From the NCBI GenBank assembly GCA_947165675.1, contig CAMVBJ010000017.1, positions 1 through 64,000 on the forward strand: DNA of 64,000 nt. Reading direction: 5' to 3'. Position numbers and translations under genes: made by a program. Below, piece by piece: positions 18,948 to 27,521 of the stretch. The notes under the pieces were generated by a model. That model was not told the origin of the DNA and did not search any database. It saw only the letters and a list, made by a program, of their open reading frames with translations. Position 1 is the first letter of the stretch, and every line of letters begins with the position of its first letter. Source of the DNA: an uncultured Prevotellaceae bacterium (GTDB taxonomy: Bacteria; Bacteroidota; Bacteroidia; Bacteroidales; Muribaculaceae).

Positions 18948-21900
18948 TTGGCCAATTTGAACAAGACACGACGATTCATACCAGTAATGATGTTAGCGAT
19001 GATAATCTTGCTTGCTGCTTGCAGCAACAAGACTAACACCGCAAGGTCACGTTTCTGGCAATCCTTTACCACCAAGTATAACGTCTATTTCCACGGCAAG
19101 ACCAACTATGACGAGCAGGAAAAGGCGATGTTGACCGCCTACGAGGACGACTACTCACAACGCCTGTTCATGCACCCAGCCGAGGCCCGTTCCAACCCTA
19201 AGGCGCCACAGCCCACAGGCAGCTTTGAGCGCACCATCGAGAAGATGGAAAAAGCCATCACCCTGCACTCCATCAAGAAGAAGCCCAAAAGGAAAAGTGG
19301 CAAGAACCGTGACCCCAAGTACCGCGAGTGGCTGGCCAGGGACGAGTACAACCCCTTCCTGCACAATGCATGGTACTTGCTTGCCAAGTCACAGTACATG
19401 AAGGGTGACTTCCTGGATGCGGCTGCCACCTTCCGCTACATTGCACGCCACTTTACCTGGAAGACCGACCTGGTACAGGAGTGCCAAGTGCGCGAAGCCC
19501 TGTGCTACTGCGCCATGGGCTGGCCTACTGAAGCCGACAACGTGCTTGCCCACGTCCACATGGATGAAATCACCAACAAGCGAGTGCGCGCACTGGCCAA
19601 TGCGGCATTTGCTGACTATTATATCAAGGCACAACGGCCCGAGGAGGCCATCCCTTACCTGGCCAAGGCCGTCAAGGGATTCAAGGGCAACGAGAAAGTG
19701 AGGATGAACTTCCTGCTCGGTCAACTCTACGAAGAGGTGGGCGACAAGCACAATGCCTATCTTGCCTACAAGCAAGCCGGCAGCAGCAGCGGCTCGACCT
19801 ACCGCACCAAGTTCAACGCCCGCATTAAGCAGAGCGCTGTCTATGAGGGAGCCAACATTGCCAGCGAGGTCAGGGCACTAAAGCGCATGACCCGATATGA
19901 CCGCAATAAGGATTACCTTGACCAGATTTACTATGCTATCGGTAACCTGTACCTCACGCACGGCGACACCTTGAGTGCAATCGAGAACTACAGACTCGCC
20001 GCCAAGAAGAGTACCCGCAACGGTGTGGACAAGGCCATCAGCCAGCTGACCCTGGGAGGCATCTACTTCAACCGCCGACAGTATGACGAAGCACAAGTCT
20101 GCTATGCCGAGGCCATCCCACTTGTCAACGAGGACTACCCCAACTACAACATGCTCAAGAAGCGCAGCGACGTGCTCGACGAGCTCGCCGTCTATTCCCA
20201 GAACGTCACGCTGCAAGACTCGCTACTCAGACTATCAGCAATGACTCCCGAAGAGCAAAAAGCCGTCATTGCCAAGATCATCGAGGAACTCAAGAAAAAA
20301 GAGAAAGAGGAGGCCGAGAATGCCGCACGTGAGGAATATCTGGCACAGCAGAACGCCAAGGGCAGCCAGCTCAAGGACAACAAGAACGATCCCGCAAGCT
20401 ACAATATCAACACCGACAATTCATGGTACTTCTATAACACCGCTACCAAGAATGCTGGTAAAACCCAGTTCCAGAAACAGTGGGGCAGCCGCAAACTTGA
20501 GGACAACTGGAGACGCAGGATCAAGACCACATTCTCGTTTGATGACGAGGAGACAGACAGTGCCATGCTTGCCCTTGCTGACAGCATGGTCGTCAATGAA
20601 AACGGCGACACAGTGAAGGTCGATGTTGAAGCACTCAAGCGTGCCGAAGACCCCCACTATGAAGAATATTACCTCAAACAGATTCCAAAGACCGAGGAAG
20701 AGATTCAGTCAGCCCATGAGATTATTCAAGAGGGCTTGTACAACATGGGTACCATCCTCAAGGACAAGATGGAGGACTATAATGCGGCGGCCTACGAGTA
20801 CAACCAGCTGCTCGAACACTATCCCGATAACACTTACCGTCTGGATGTCTATTACAGTATGTACATGATGTACATGCGCAATGGACAGGTTGCTGACGCT
20901 GAGCCCTACCGCGATAGTATTCTCATTCATTTCCCCGACTCCAAGTATGGTCAAGCCATGCAGGATCCCAACTATCTGGAGAATCTCAAGAACATGACCC
21001 GCGACCAGGAGAACATGTACGAGGCAGCTTATGCCGAATACCTTGCCAACAACCACAACGGCGTCCACGACGCCTATGCCGAGATGATGCGCAAGTACCC
21101 GCTCTCCAAGATCATGCCCAAGTTCATGTTTATCGATGCACTGAGCTACTTGACCGAGAAGAATTACGACAAGTTCAAGGAAACGCTCAAGGACATGTTG
21201 CAGCGTTATCCCCAGACCGATATCACTCCCACTGCATCCGAGATTATCAAACAGCTCAACCAGGGCCGACGCTTGGAGGGTGGTGGCAGCAACGTGCGTG
21301 GCATGTTGTGGACTACCCGCTTGAGCAACGACACAACACCACAGGCTATTGAGCGCACCTTCACTCCGTTTGCCGAGGACAACGACAAGCCACAAGTCTT
21401 CATCTTGCTCTATCCCATTGACAGCATCAACAGTAACATGCTGCTCTATGAGGTGGCTCGCCACAACTTCAACTCATTCCAGGTCAAGGACTATGACATC
21501 GAGCAGATGAACTTTGGCACATTAGGATTGCTTGTCGTTAAGGGCTTGGACAACTTCAAGGAGGCGATTAACTACCGCTCGGTATTCGAGAACGACCAGA
21601 GTATCAATATTCCGCGACAGGTGCACTATGTCATCATCAGTGTCGATAATTTCAACCTGCTCTTGAACGAGGGCCGCACCTTTGAGGACTATTTCAACTA
21701 TCTGCAAGAAAAGAACGACAAGGAGCACAGCGACCTCGAGAAGAAGGAACTAGACGAGGCCGAGAAGAAGGCTATGGAAGAAGCTGAACGTGAGGCTGCC
21801 GCCGAGCGCGAGAAAGCCCGCATCGAAGCCGAGCGAATCGAACGTGAGGCTGCTGAACTTGCCAAACGTGACGCTGAGGAAAAGGCCAAGGAAATCGCCG

Positions 21901-22742
21901 AGGAAAAGGCTCGACTCGAAGCCGAAGCTGCCGAACAGGCACGCATCGAGGCCGAGGAGAAAGCACGCCAAGAGGCCGAGCGCAAGCAGATCAAGGCCAG
22001 CGACTACCGCAACAACTCCACTGCCACCAGCCCCCAGAAGACCTTGACCGACAAGGAGCTCAAGGCTCAAGAACGTGCCGAGGAAGAGCACCTCAAGCAG
22101 CTCGAACGTGAAGCCAAGGCCCGAGAAAAGGCCGAACGCAAACGCCAGAAAGAGATTGACGACAGCATCAAGAAAGAGCAGAAGCACCAGCGCAAGTTGG
22201 CACGCATCCAGGAGATTGCCGAGCAAGACTCTATCGAGCAGGCCGAACGCGAGAAGGAAAAAGAGCGTGACTTCCGCTACAAGTGGCGTGAAGACTCAGC
22301 CAAGGCTGCCTACAAGGCTGCTGAGCAAGCCAAGAAGGATGCCAAGAAGGCTAAGGAACAGGCCCGCAAGGAAAAGGCTAAAGAGCGCAAGGAACTGGCT
22401 AAACAACGCGAGAAGGAGCGGAAAGAAAAGGCCAAAGAGCGTGAACGCGAACGCAAAGAGAAGGCCAAGGAACGCAAGGAGCAAGCCAAGGCCCGTGAGC
22501 AAGAACGCAAGGAGCGCCAGAAAGAGCGTGAACGCGAACGCAAGGAAAGGGCTGAACAGCGCAAGCAAGAAGCCCGTGACCGAGAGAATCAGCGCAAGGA
22601 GCAAGCCGCCCAGAGGAAAGCGGAAGCTAACGACAAGTCCAATTCACAGGGCAAATCCACCGATTCCACCAGTCCTGATAATAACGGCGACGACAACGAT
22701 CCTTCACAACACTCCGTCAGACCAAACAAGAAGAACAACTAA
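18948..22742 (+). CDS. porW: PorW/SprE-like TPR lipoprotein (type IX secretion) with long K/E/R-rich C-terminal tail
   Basis: AACSNKTNTARSRFWQSFTTKYNVYFHGKTNYDEQEK, TPR repeats; no ATG at ORF start (TTG at 18948 or 18957); adjacent to porX. Confidence 0.85.
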   Translation: MANLNKTRRFIPVMMLAMIILLAACSNKTNTARSRFWQSFTTKYNVYFHGKTNYDEQEKAMLTAYEDDYSQRLFMHPAEARSNPKAPQPTGSFERTIEKMEKAITLHSIKKKPKRKSGKNRDPKYREWLARDEYNPFLHNAWYLLAKSQYMKGDFLDAAATFRYIARHFTWKTDLVQECQVREALCYCAMGWPTEADNVLAHVHMDEITNKRVRALANAAFADYYIKAQRPEEAIPYLAKAVKGFKGNEKVRMNFLLGQLYEEVGDKHNAYLAYKQAGSSSGSTYRTKFNARIKQSAVYEGANIASEVRALKRMTRYDRNKDYLDQIYYAIGNLYLTHGDTLSAIENYRLAAKKSTRNGVDKAISQLTLGGIYFNRRQYDEAQVCYAEAIPLVNEDYPNYNMLKKRSDVLDELAVYSQNVTLQDSLLRLSAMTPEEQKAVIAKIIEELKKKEKEEAENAAREEYLAQQNAKGSQLKDNKNDPASYNINTDNSWYFYNTATKNAGKTQFQKQWGSRKLEDNWRRRIKTTFSFDDEETDSAMLALADSMVVNENGDTVKVDVEALKRAEDPHYEEYYLKQIPKTEEEIQSAHEIIQEGLYNMGTILKDKMEDYNAAAYEYNQLLEHYPDNTYRLDVYYSMYMMYMRNGQVADAEPYRDSILIHFPDSKYGQAMQDPNYLENLKNMTRDQENMYEAAYAEYLANNHNGVHDAYAEMMRKYPLSKIMPKFMFIDALSYLTEKNYDKFKETLKDMLQRYPQTDITPTASEIIKQLNQGRRLEGGGSNVRGMLWTTRLSNDTTPQAIERTFTPFAEDNDKPQVFILLYPIDSINSNMLLYEVARHNFNSFQVKDYDIEQMNFGTLGLLVVKGLDNFKEAINYRSVFENDQSINIPRQVHYVIISVDNFNLLLNEGRTFEDYFNYLQEKNDKEHSDLEKKELDEAEKKAMEEAEREAAAEREKARIEAERIEREAAELAKRDAEEKAKEIAEEKARLEAEAAEQARIEAEEKARQEAERKQIKASDYRNNSTATSPQKTLTDKELKAQERAEEEHLKQLEREAKAREKAERKRQKEIDDSIKKEQKHQRKLARIQEIAEQDSIEQAEREKEKERDFRYKWREDSAKAAYKAAEQAKKDAKKAKEQARKEKAKERKELAKQREKERKEKAKERERERKEKAKERKEQAKAREQERKERQKERERERKERAEQRKQEARDRENQRKEQAAQRKAEANDKSNSQGKSTDSTSPDNNGDDNDPSQHSVRPNKKNN

Positions 22743-22766
22743 CACGATAAAAGTGAGACAAGCCAC

Positions 22767-24311
22767 ATGAGCAAAGAAAGAATCTTATGGGCCGACGACG
22801 AGATTGACCTGTTGAAACCTCACATCCTGTTCTTGCAGAACAAGGGCTATGAGGTAGAGACCGTCACCAATGGTCGTGATGCCCTCGACGCATTGAACAA
22901 CCAGATTTTCAACCTCATCATCCTGGATGAAAACATGCCAGGCATCAGCGGGCTTGAAGCCTTGCAGCGCATCAAGATCCTGCAACCCAATGTCCCTGTC
23001 ATCATGATCACCAAGAGTGAAGAGGAGGACATCATGAACCAGGCCATCGGCAGTGAGATCGCTGACTACCTCATCAAGCCCGTCAATCCCATGCAGATTC
23101 TGTTGTCCATCAAGAAGAATCTGCACAGCGAAGCTCTCATCAACGAGAAGGTCACTGGTGATTACCAACAGGAATTCATGCGCATCAGCCAGATGATCAA
23201 TTCAGCACAGAGCATCGAGGACTGGTATGAACTCTACTCCACACTCGTCAGGTGGGAGCTCACACTCTCCAATGCCGACACCAAGATGGACGAAATGTTG
23301 AGGATGCAGAAGGTCGATGCCAACAACGCGTTCGCCAAGTTTGTCAAGCGCAACTACGAGAACTGGATGACCCAGCCTGAGCACCCCCTGCGCAGCAATG
23401 AGTTGTTCAAGACCAAGGTGTTACCCCTGCTGGATAAGGGAGAGAAAGTCTGCTTTGTGGTTATCGATAACTTCAGGCTCGACCAGTGGAAGACTGTCAG
23501 TCCGTTGCTATCAGAGTACTTCAATATCGAGAGCGATGAGCTATACACCACGATCCTGCCCACTGCGACACAGTATGCACGCAATGCTATCTTCTCGGGA
23601 CTGATGCCCGTGGACATCGAGCGCATGTTCCCCGACCTGTGGGTCGATGAAGAGAGCGAGGAGGGCAAGAACCTGAACGAGGCCCCACTCATCCAGACCC
23701 TCCTCGACCGCTACCGTCGCAAGATTCACTTCTCCTATAGCAAGATGAATGACAGTGCTGCCGGCGAGAAACTGATGCAGAACTTCGGCATGTTCAAGAA
23801 CTACGAGCTCAACGTGCTGGTGTTCAACTTTGTGGATATGCTGTCACACGCACGCACCGAGTCCAAGATGATACGTGAGTTGGCCAACAGCGACGAGGCT
23901 TACCGCTCGGTAACCGTGTCGTGGTTCAAGAATTCCAATGTGCTCGACATCTTCAAGCTCATGGCCGACAATGGTTACAAAGTCGTGCTTACCACCGACC
24001 ACGGCACCATCAAGGTGGATCGCCCCATCAATGTCATCGGCGACAAGAACATCAACACCAACTTGCGTTACAAGGTGGGCAAGAGCTTGACCTACAACGG
24101 CAAGCAAGTCTATGAGATCAAGCAACCCAAGCGTGTGGGCTTGCCTGCTCCTAACATCTCGAGCACCTACATCTTTGCGATGAACAAGGATTTCTTTGCT
24201 TACCCTAACAACTATAACTACTACGTCTCCTACTATAACGACACGTTCCAGCACGGTGGCATTTCCATGGAAGAGATGCTTGTGCCCGTCGTGACACTCT
24301 CTCCCAAGTAA
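22767..24311 (+). CDS. porX: PorX: response regulator receiver + PglZ domain
   Basis: 514 aa; [54 protein letters not shown]-terminal PglZ-like (alkaline phosphatase superfamily). Confidence 0.93.
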   Translation: MSKERILWADDEIDLLKPHILFLQNKGYEVETVTNGRDALDALNNQIFNLIILDENMPGISGLEALQRIKILQPNVPVIMITKSEEEDIMNQAIGSEIADYLIKPVNPMQILLSIKKNLHSEALINEKVTGDYQQEFMRISQMINSAQSIEDWYELYSTLVRWELTLSNADTKMDEMLRMQKVDANNAFAKFVKRNYENWMTQPEHPLRSNELFKTKVLPLLDKGEKVCFVVIDNFRLDQWKTVSPLLSEYFNIESDELYTTILPTATQYARNAIFSGLMPVDIERMFPDLWVDEESEEGKNLNEAPLIQTLLDRYRRKIHFSYSKMNDSAAGEKLMQNFGMFKNYELNVLVFNFVDMLSHARTESKMIRELANSDEAYRSVTVSWFKNSNVLDIFKLMADNGYKVVLTTDHGTIKVDRPINVIGDKNINTNLRYKVGKSLTYNGKQVYEIKQPKRVGLPAPNISSTYIFAMNKDFFAYPNNYNYYVSYYNDTFQHGGISMEEMLVPVVTLSPK

Positions 24312-24361
24312 TTCCATCAAGACTATCTACATTATACCGATCATCTAAACTATCAACTACA

Positions 24362-24805
24362 ATGAAAACAATCGAGATACCGATTCCCGACCTGGATGCT
24401 ATCGACAGTGCTGCCTACAAGTTCATGACCGAAATGGGCGACATGACCGTTTTTGCCTTCTATGGTGAGATGGGCGCCGGCAAGACCACATTTATCAATG
24501 CCCTGTGCAAGCAATTAGGCGTCGAGAGCGACATGACCAACTCGCCCTCGTTTGCCATCATCAACGAGTACCGTAGCGACACCACCGCCGAGCTGATTTA
24601 TCACTTCGACTGCTACCGTCTGGAGAAAGAGGAAGAAGCTATGGACCTGGGAGCCGAGGATTACTTTGACAGCGGTGCCCTGTGCTTCATCGAGTGGCCC
24701 GAACGCATCGACGGACTGCTGCCCGACGACACCGTGCGGGTAGATATCACAGTGAACGAGGACGAGAGCCGCACATTGAAAATGACATTCCCTGCTACCG
24801 TCTGA
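24362..24805 (+). CDS. tsaE: tRNA threonylcarbamoyladenosine biosynthesis ATPase TsaE
   Basis: 147 aa; [49 protein letters not shown]. Confidence 0.94.
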   Translation: MKTIEIPIPDLDAIDSAAYKFMTEMGDMTVFAFYGEMGAGKTTFINALCKQLGVESDMTNSPSFAIINEYRSDTTAELIYHFDCYRLEKEEEAMDLGAEDYFDSGALCFIEWPERIDGLLPDDTVRVDITVNEDESRTLKMTFPATV

Positions 24806-24807
24806 CC

Positions 24808-25560
24808 ATGCCACATTACATCAAGGTCAGCCAGACGGCGAGCACCAACACCTACCTATCCCGCTTGGCAGCTACTCTGCCAGGCGGTACCGTCATTTAT
24901 ACACCCCGACAGACCGCTGGACGGGGTCAGAAAGGTAATTCCTGGGAAAGCGAGGACGGCAAGAACCTCACCTTCTCGATGCTGATCAAGCGCCCACCCG
25001 TCAAGGCCCGCGACCAGTTCTACCTGAGCGAGGCTGCCGCCCTGGCGGTTGTTGAGGCACTCACTGCCGAGGCTGGAAACGGGTTCACAGTCAAGTGGCC
25101 CAACGACATCTATTGGCAGGATAAGAAGATCTGCGGCATGTTGCTGGAAAACTCCTTGGATGGCAGCGATATCGCCCACTGTATCGTGGGCATCGGCCTT
25201 AACGTCAACCAGGAACGCTTCCTGAGCGATGCGCCCAATCCCGTGTCACTGATCAATATCACAAGCCATGAGCATGACCTGATGGCACTGCTCAAGCGCG
25301 TCTGCTCCCGCATCGAGGAACTGGTGGACTCACTGGGTAATGAGGCAGACCGCCAGCAATTACACAGCCAATACATGACAGCACTCTATCGCAACGACGG
25401 CCTGCTGCATCCCTTCGAAGACGCCAGTGGCAACCGCTTCATGGCAAGCGTGGCTGACATCGCCCCAGATGGCACCCTGACACTCCAGCACGAGGACGGC
25501 ACCAGTCACGCCTACCTCTTCAAGCAAGTCAAGCACATCATTTCAGGCTACAGCCTTTAA
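24808..25560 (+). CDS. birA: Biotin--[acetyl-CoA-carboxylase] ligase
   Basis: Start trimmed to ATG 24808 to avoid tsaE overlap; QTAGRGQKGNSWESEDGKNLTFSML, KWPNDIYWQDKKICGMLLE. Confidence 0.9.
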   Translation: MPHYIKVSQTASTNTYLSRLAATLPGGTVIYTPRQTAGRGQKGNSWESEDGKNLTFSMLIKRPPVKARDQFYLSEAAALAVVEALTAEAGNGFTVKWPNDIYWQDKKICGMLLENSLDGSDIAHCIVGIGLNVNQERFLSDAPNPVSLINITSHEHDLMALLKRVCSRIEELVDSLGNEADRQQLHSQYMTALYRNDGLLHPFEDASGNRFMASVADIAPDGTLTLQHEDGTSHAYLFKQVKHIISGYSL

Positions 25561-25570
25561 GTTCTGGAGG

Positions 25571-25661
25571 TCACTGAAAACTGAAATAAAAGGCTATAGG
25601 TTATAGGCTGTAGGTTATAGGTTTTAGCTGACAACTGAAAACTAAAAACTGAAAACTAAAT
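25571..25661 (+). repeat. Heptamer-type tandem repeats (TATAGGT-like, then ACTGAAA-like) ending just before a start codon
   Basis: ggctataggttataggctgtaggttatagg...acaactgaaaactaaaaactgaaaactaaataaaATG. Confidence 0.75.
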
Positions 25662-25664
25662 AAA

Positions 25665-26213
25665 ATGAACATCGTCGTTTATTGCAGTTCACAGCAAGGG
25701 CTGGAGGAGAAATACCAGCAACTGGCCCGAGAGTTGGGCACATGGATTGGCCAGCATGGACATACCCTCTTGTATGGTGGCTCCAACGCAGGCTTGATGC
25801 ACATCACCGCCAGTGCCGTTCACGAGGCGGGCGGGCGTGTCACGGGCGTGATTCCCGCCATGTTCAAGCACCGCCTCGATCCCGTGTGCGACAATGCGGT
25901 ACACACGGCCAACCTGGGCGACCGCAAACAATACATGATCGAGCATGGCGACGTGTTCGTCGTCATGCCAGGCGGTATCGGAACCCTCGACGAGTGGATG
26001 TCCACCCTTGCCGTGATGACCATCGCCGGTGATGACCCGCGCCCCATTGTCGTGGCCAACCTCGACGGACTGTACGACGCTACCATTCAGCAACTTGCTG
26101 ACATGTCCCTCACCCCATTTGCCCGTGGAAAGAACCTCTCCCGCACCCTCGTCACCACCAGCGCCATGGAACTGCTTCACACCATGTCCGAAGTAACGCC
26201 TTCGGCTTCATAG
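25665..26213 (+). CDS. LOG-family (TIGR00730) Rossmann-fold protein
   Basis: 182 aa; LLYGGSNAGLMHITASAVHEAGGRVTGVIP, VMPGGIGTLDEW. Confidence 0.93.
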   Translation: MNIVVYCSSQQGLEEKYQQLARELGTWIGQHGHTLLYGGSNAGLMHITASAVHEAGGRVTGVIPAMFKHRLDPVCDNAVHTANLGDRKQYMIEHGDVFVVMPGGIGTLDEWMSTLAVMTIAGDDPRPIVVANLDGLYDATIQQLADMSLTPFARGKNLSRTLVTTSAMELLHTMSEVTPSAS

Positions 26214-26256
26214 TCTCTTTTTTAGAAAAAAAATTGCCATTTGGGGTTTAGTAAAT

Positions 26257-26271
26257 GACACGTCACGTGTC
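26257..26271 (+). promoter_or_regulatory. Palindrome GACACGT-C-ACGTGTC upstream of ECF sigma gene
   Basis: Perfect 7 bp arms with 1 nt centre. Confidence 0.6.
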
Positions 26272-26346
26272 TTAATAGTGAACACTTGTGTAAGCCGAAC
26301 GCAAATGAGCTTGCTCGATTTGCTGAGGCGCAGTCAAGTTTATTCA

Positions 26347-26838
26347 ATGGCAATCGATAATAGTCATATTGAACCGCTCTTTAAGGCACATTATCACGAG
26401 ATGTGCCGACTGGCTATCATGCTCCTGCATGACGAGGATGAGGCCAGGGATATCGTGCACGATATCTTTGCCCAGCTACTTGACGGAGAGATTCGTTTTG
26501 ACCAGGAAAAGGCAAGGAGTTTCCTGATGACTTGTGTTCGCAACAAGTGCTTGAACGTCATGCGCAACCTCGACGCCCGCCAGCAGGCATTACGATTCTA
26601 TCCGCTTGATGATGAGGCACAAGCGTTGATCACTCATGAGCAGAACATACAAGCCCTGCAGGACGGTATCCAGCGACTCGCGCCACCCATCTGCCGTGAC
26701 ATTGTACTGATGCATTATCGTGACGGACTGACTTTCAAGAGAATCGCCGCCCACTACAACGTGAGCGAGACAACCATCTATAAACACCTGCGTGAAGCGA
26801 TGAGACAACTACGTTTAACATTAAAACAATTGGGATGA
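26347..26838 (+). CDS. RNA polymerase sigma-70 factor, ECF subfamily
   Basis: LFKAHYHEMCRLAIMLLHDEDEARDIVHDIFAQL; region 4 VLMHYRDGLTFKRIAAHYNVSETTIYKHLREAMRQLR; start trimmed from the 26278 GTG ORF. Confidence 0.93.
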   Translation: MAIDNSHIEPLFKAHYHEMCRLAIMLLHDEDEARDIVHDIFAQLLDGEIRFDQEKARSFLMTCVRNKCLNVMRNLDARQQALRFYPLDDEAQALITHEQNIQALQDGIQRLAPPICRDIVLMHYRDGLTFKRIAAHYNVSETTIYKHLREAMRQLRLTLKQLG

Positions 26839-27521
26839 TGGACAAGACTGAATTGCTGTTCCGCATGATGGAACAACCCGAGAAATATGATGACGGGCAG
26901 TGGCGCGAAATCCTATCGGACAAGGAGTGTCACGAGCTCTACACGATGATGACAGCCACCAGGAGCGCCCTGGATGCTGAACGCTATGACCAGCAGTCCG
27001 ATGACACAGTCATCCAGCAGGAATGGGAACGATTTGTGGCACAGCACCCTCGAGCAGTCACGTCCACACGCCCCATCTGGCGCAGGATAGCAGCAGTAGT
27101 GGCAATCATCGTCATCGCTGCCGGCATTGTGGTGGCAGCAGTACACACTCGCGGCTTTGGGTTACTGCATGAGCAGCAGGCGATCAACCTTGACGGACAG
27201 CAAGCAACCATCAGCAGCACCACCATCGACGTTTCAAGCGATGTCACCGAGGCTCAAAAGGAGATTTCCACGTTGCAGGACGAGGCACATCTCTATGACG
27301 ACGTGCCTCTGGAACAAATCATTGACGATATGACCACAAGGTACAACATCCAGGAAGTGGAATGGCGGTCGGAAGAGGCCAAGTCGTTGCGCCTCTATTA
27401 CCGCTGGGAGCCGTCATACTCTATCGACAAGGTGGTGGACATGCTCAACAGTTTCCAGTCCTTCACCATCAGTCGCACGGGTAACAAACTCATCATCAGC
27501 GACATCGACAACAACCAATGA
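26835..27521 (+). CDS. Anti-sigma-like protein: TM helix plus C-terminal DUF4974-like domain
   Basis: 228 aa; overlaps sigma stop; single TM IAAVVAIIVIAAGIVVAAV; C-term PLEQIIDDMTTRYNIQEVEW. Confidence 0.72.
   Translation: MMDKTELLFRMMEQPEKYDDGQWREILSDKECHELYTMMTATRSALDAERYDQQSDDTVIQQEWERFVAQHPRAVTSTRPIWRRIAAVVAIIVIAAGIVVAAVHTRGFGLLHEQQAINLDGQQATISSTTIDVSSDVTEAQKEISTLQDEAHLYDDVPLEQIIDDMTTRYNIQEVEWRSEEAKSLRLYYRWEPSYSIDKVVDMLNSFQSFTISRTGNKLIISDIDNNQ

Noticed and set aside
22075-22770. 231 aa alternate-frame ORF over the porW tail
   Set aside because: Artefact of repetitive GAR/AAG-rich DNA; upstream frame is the true protein
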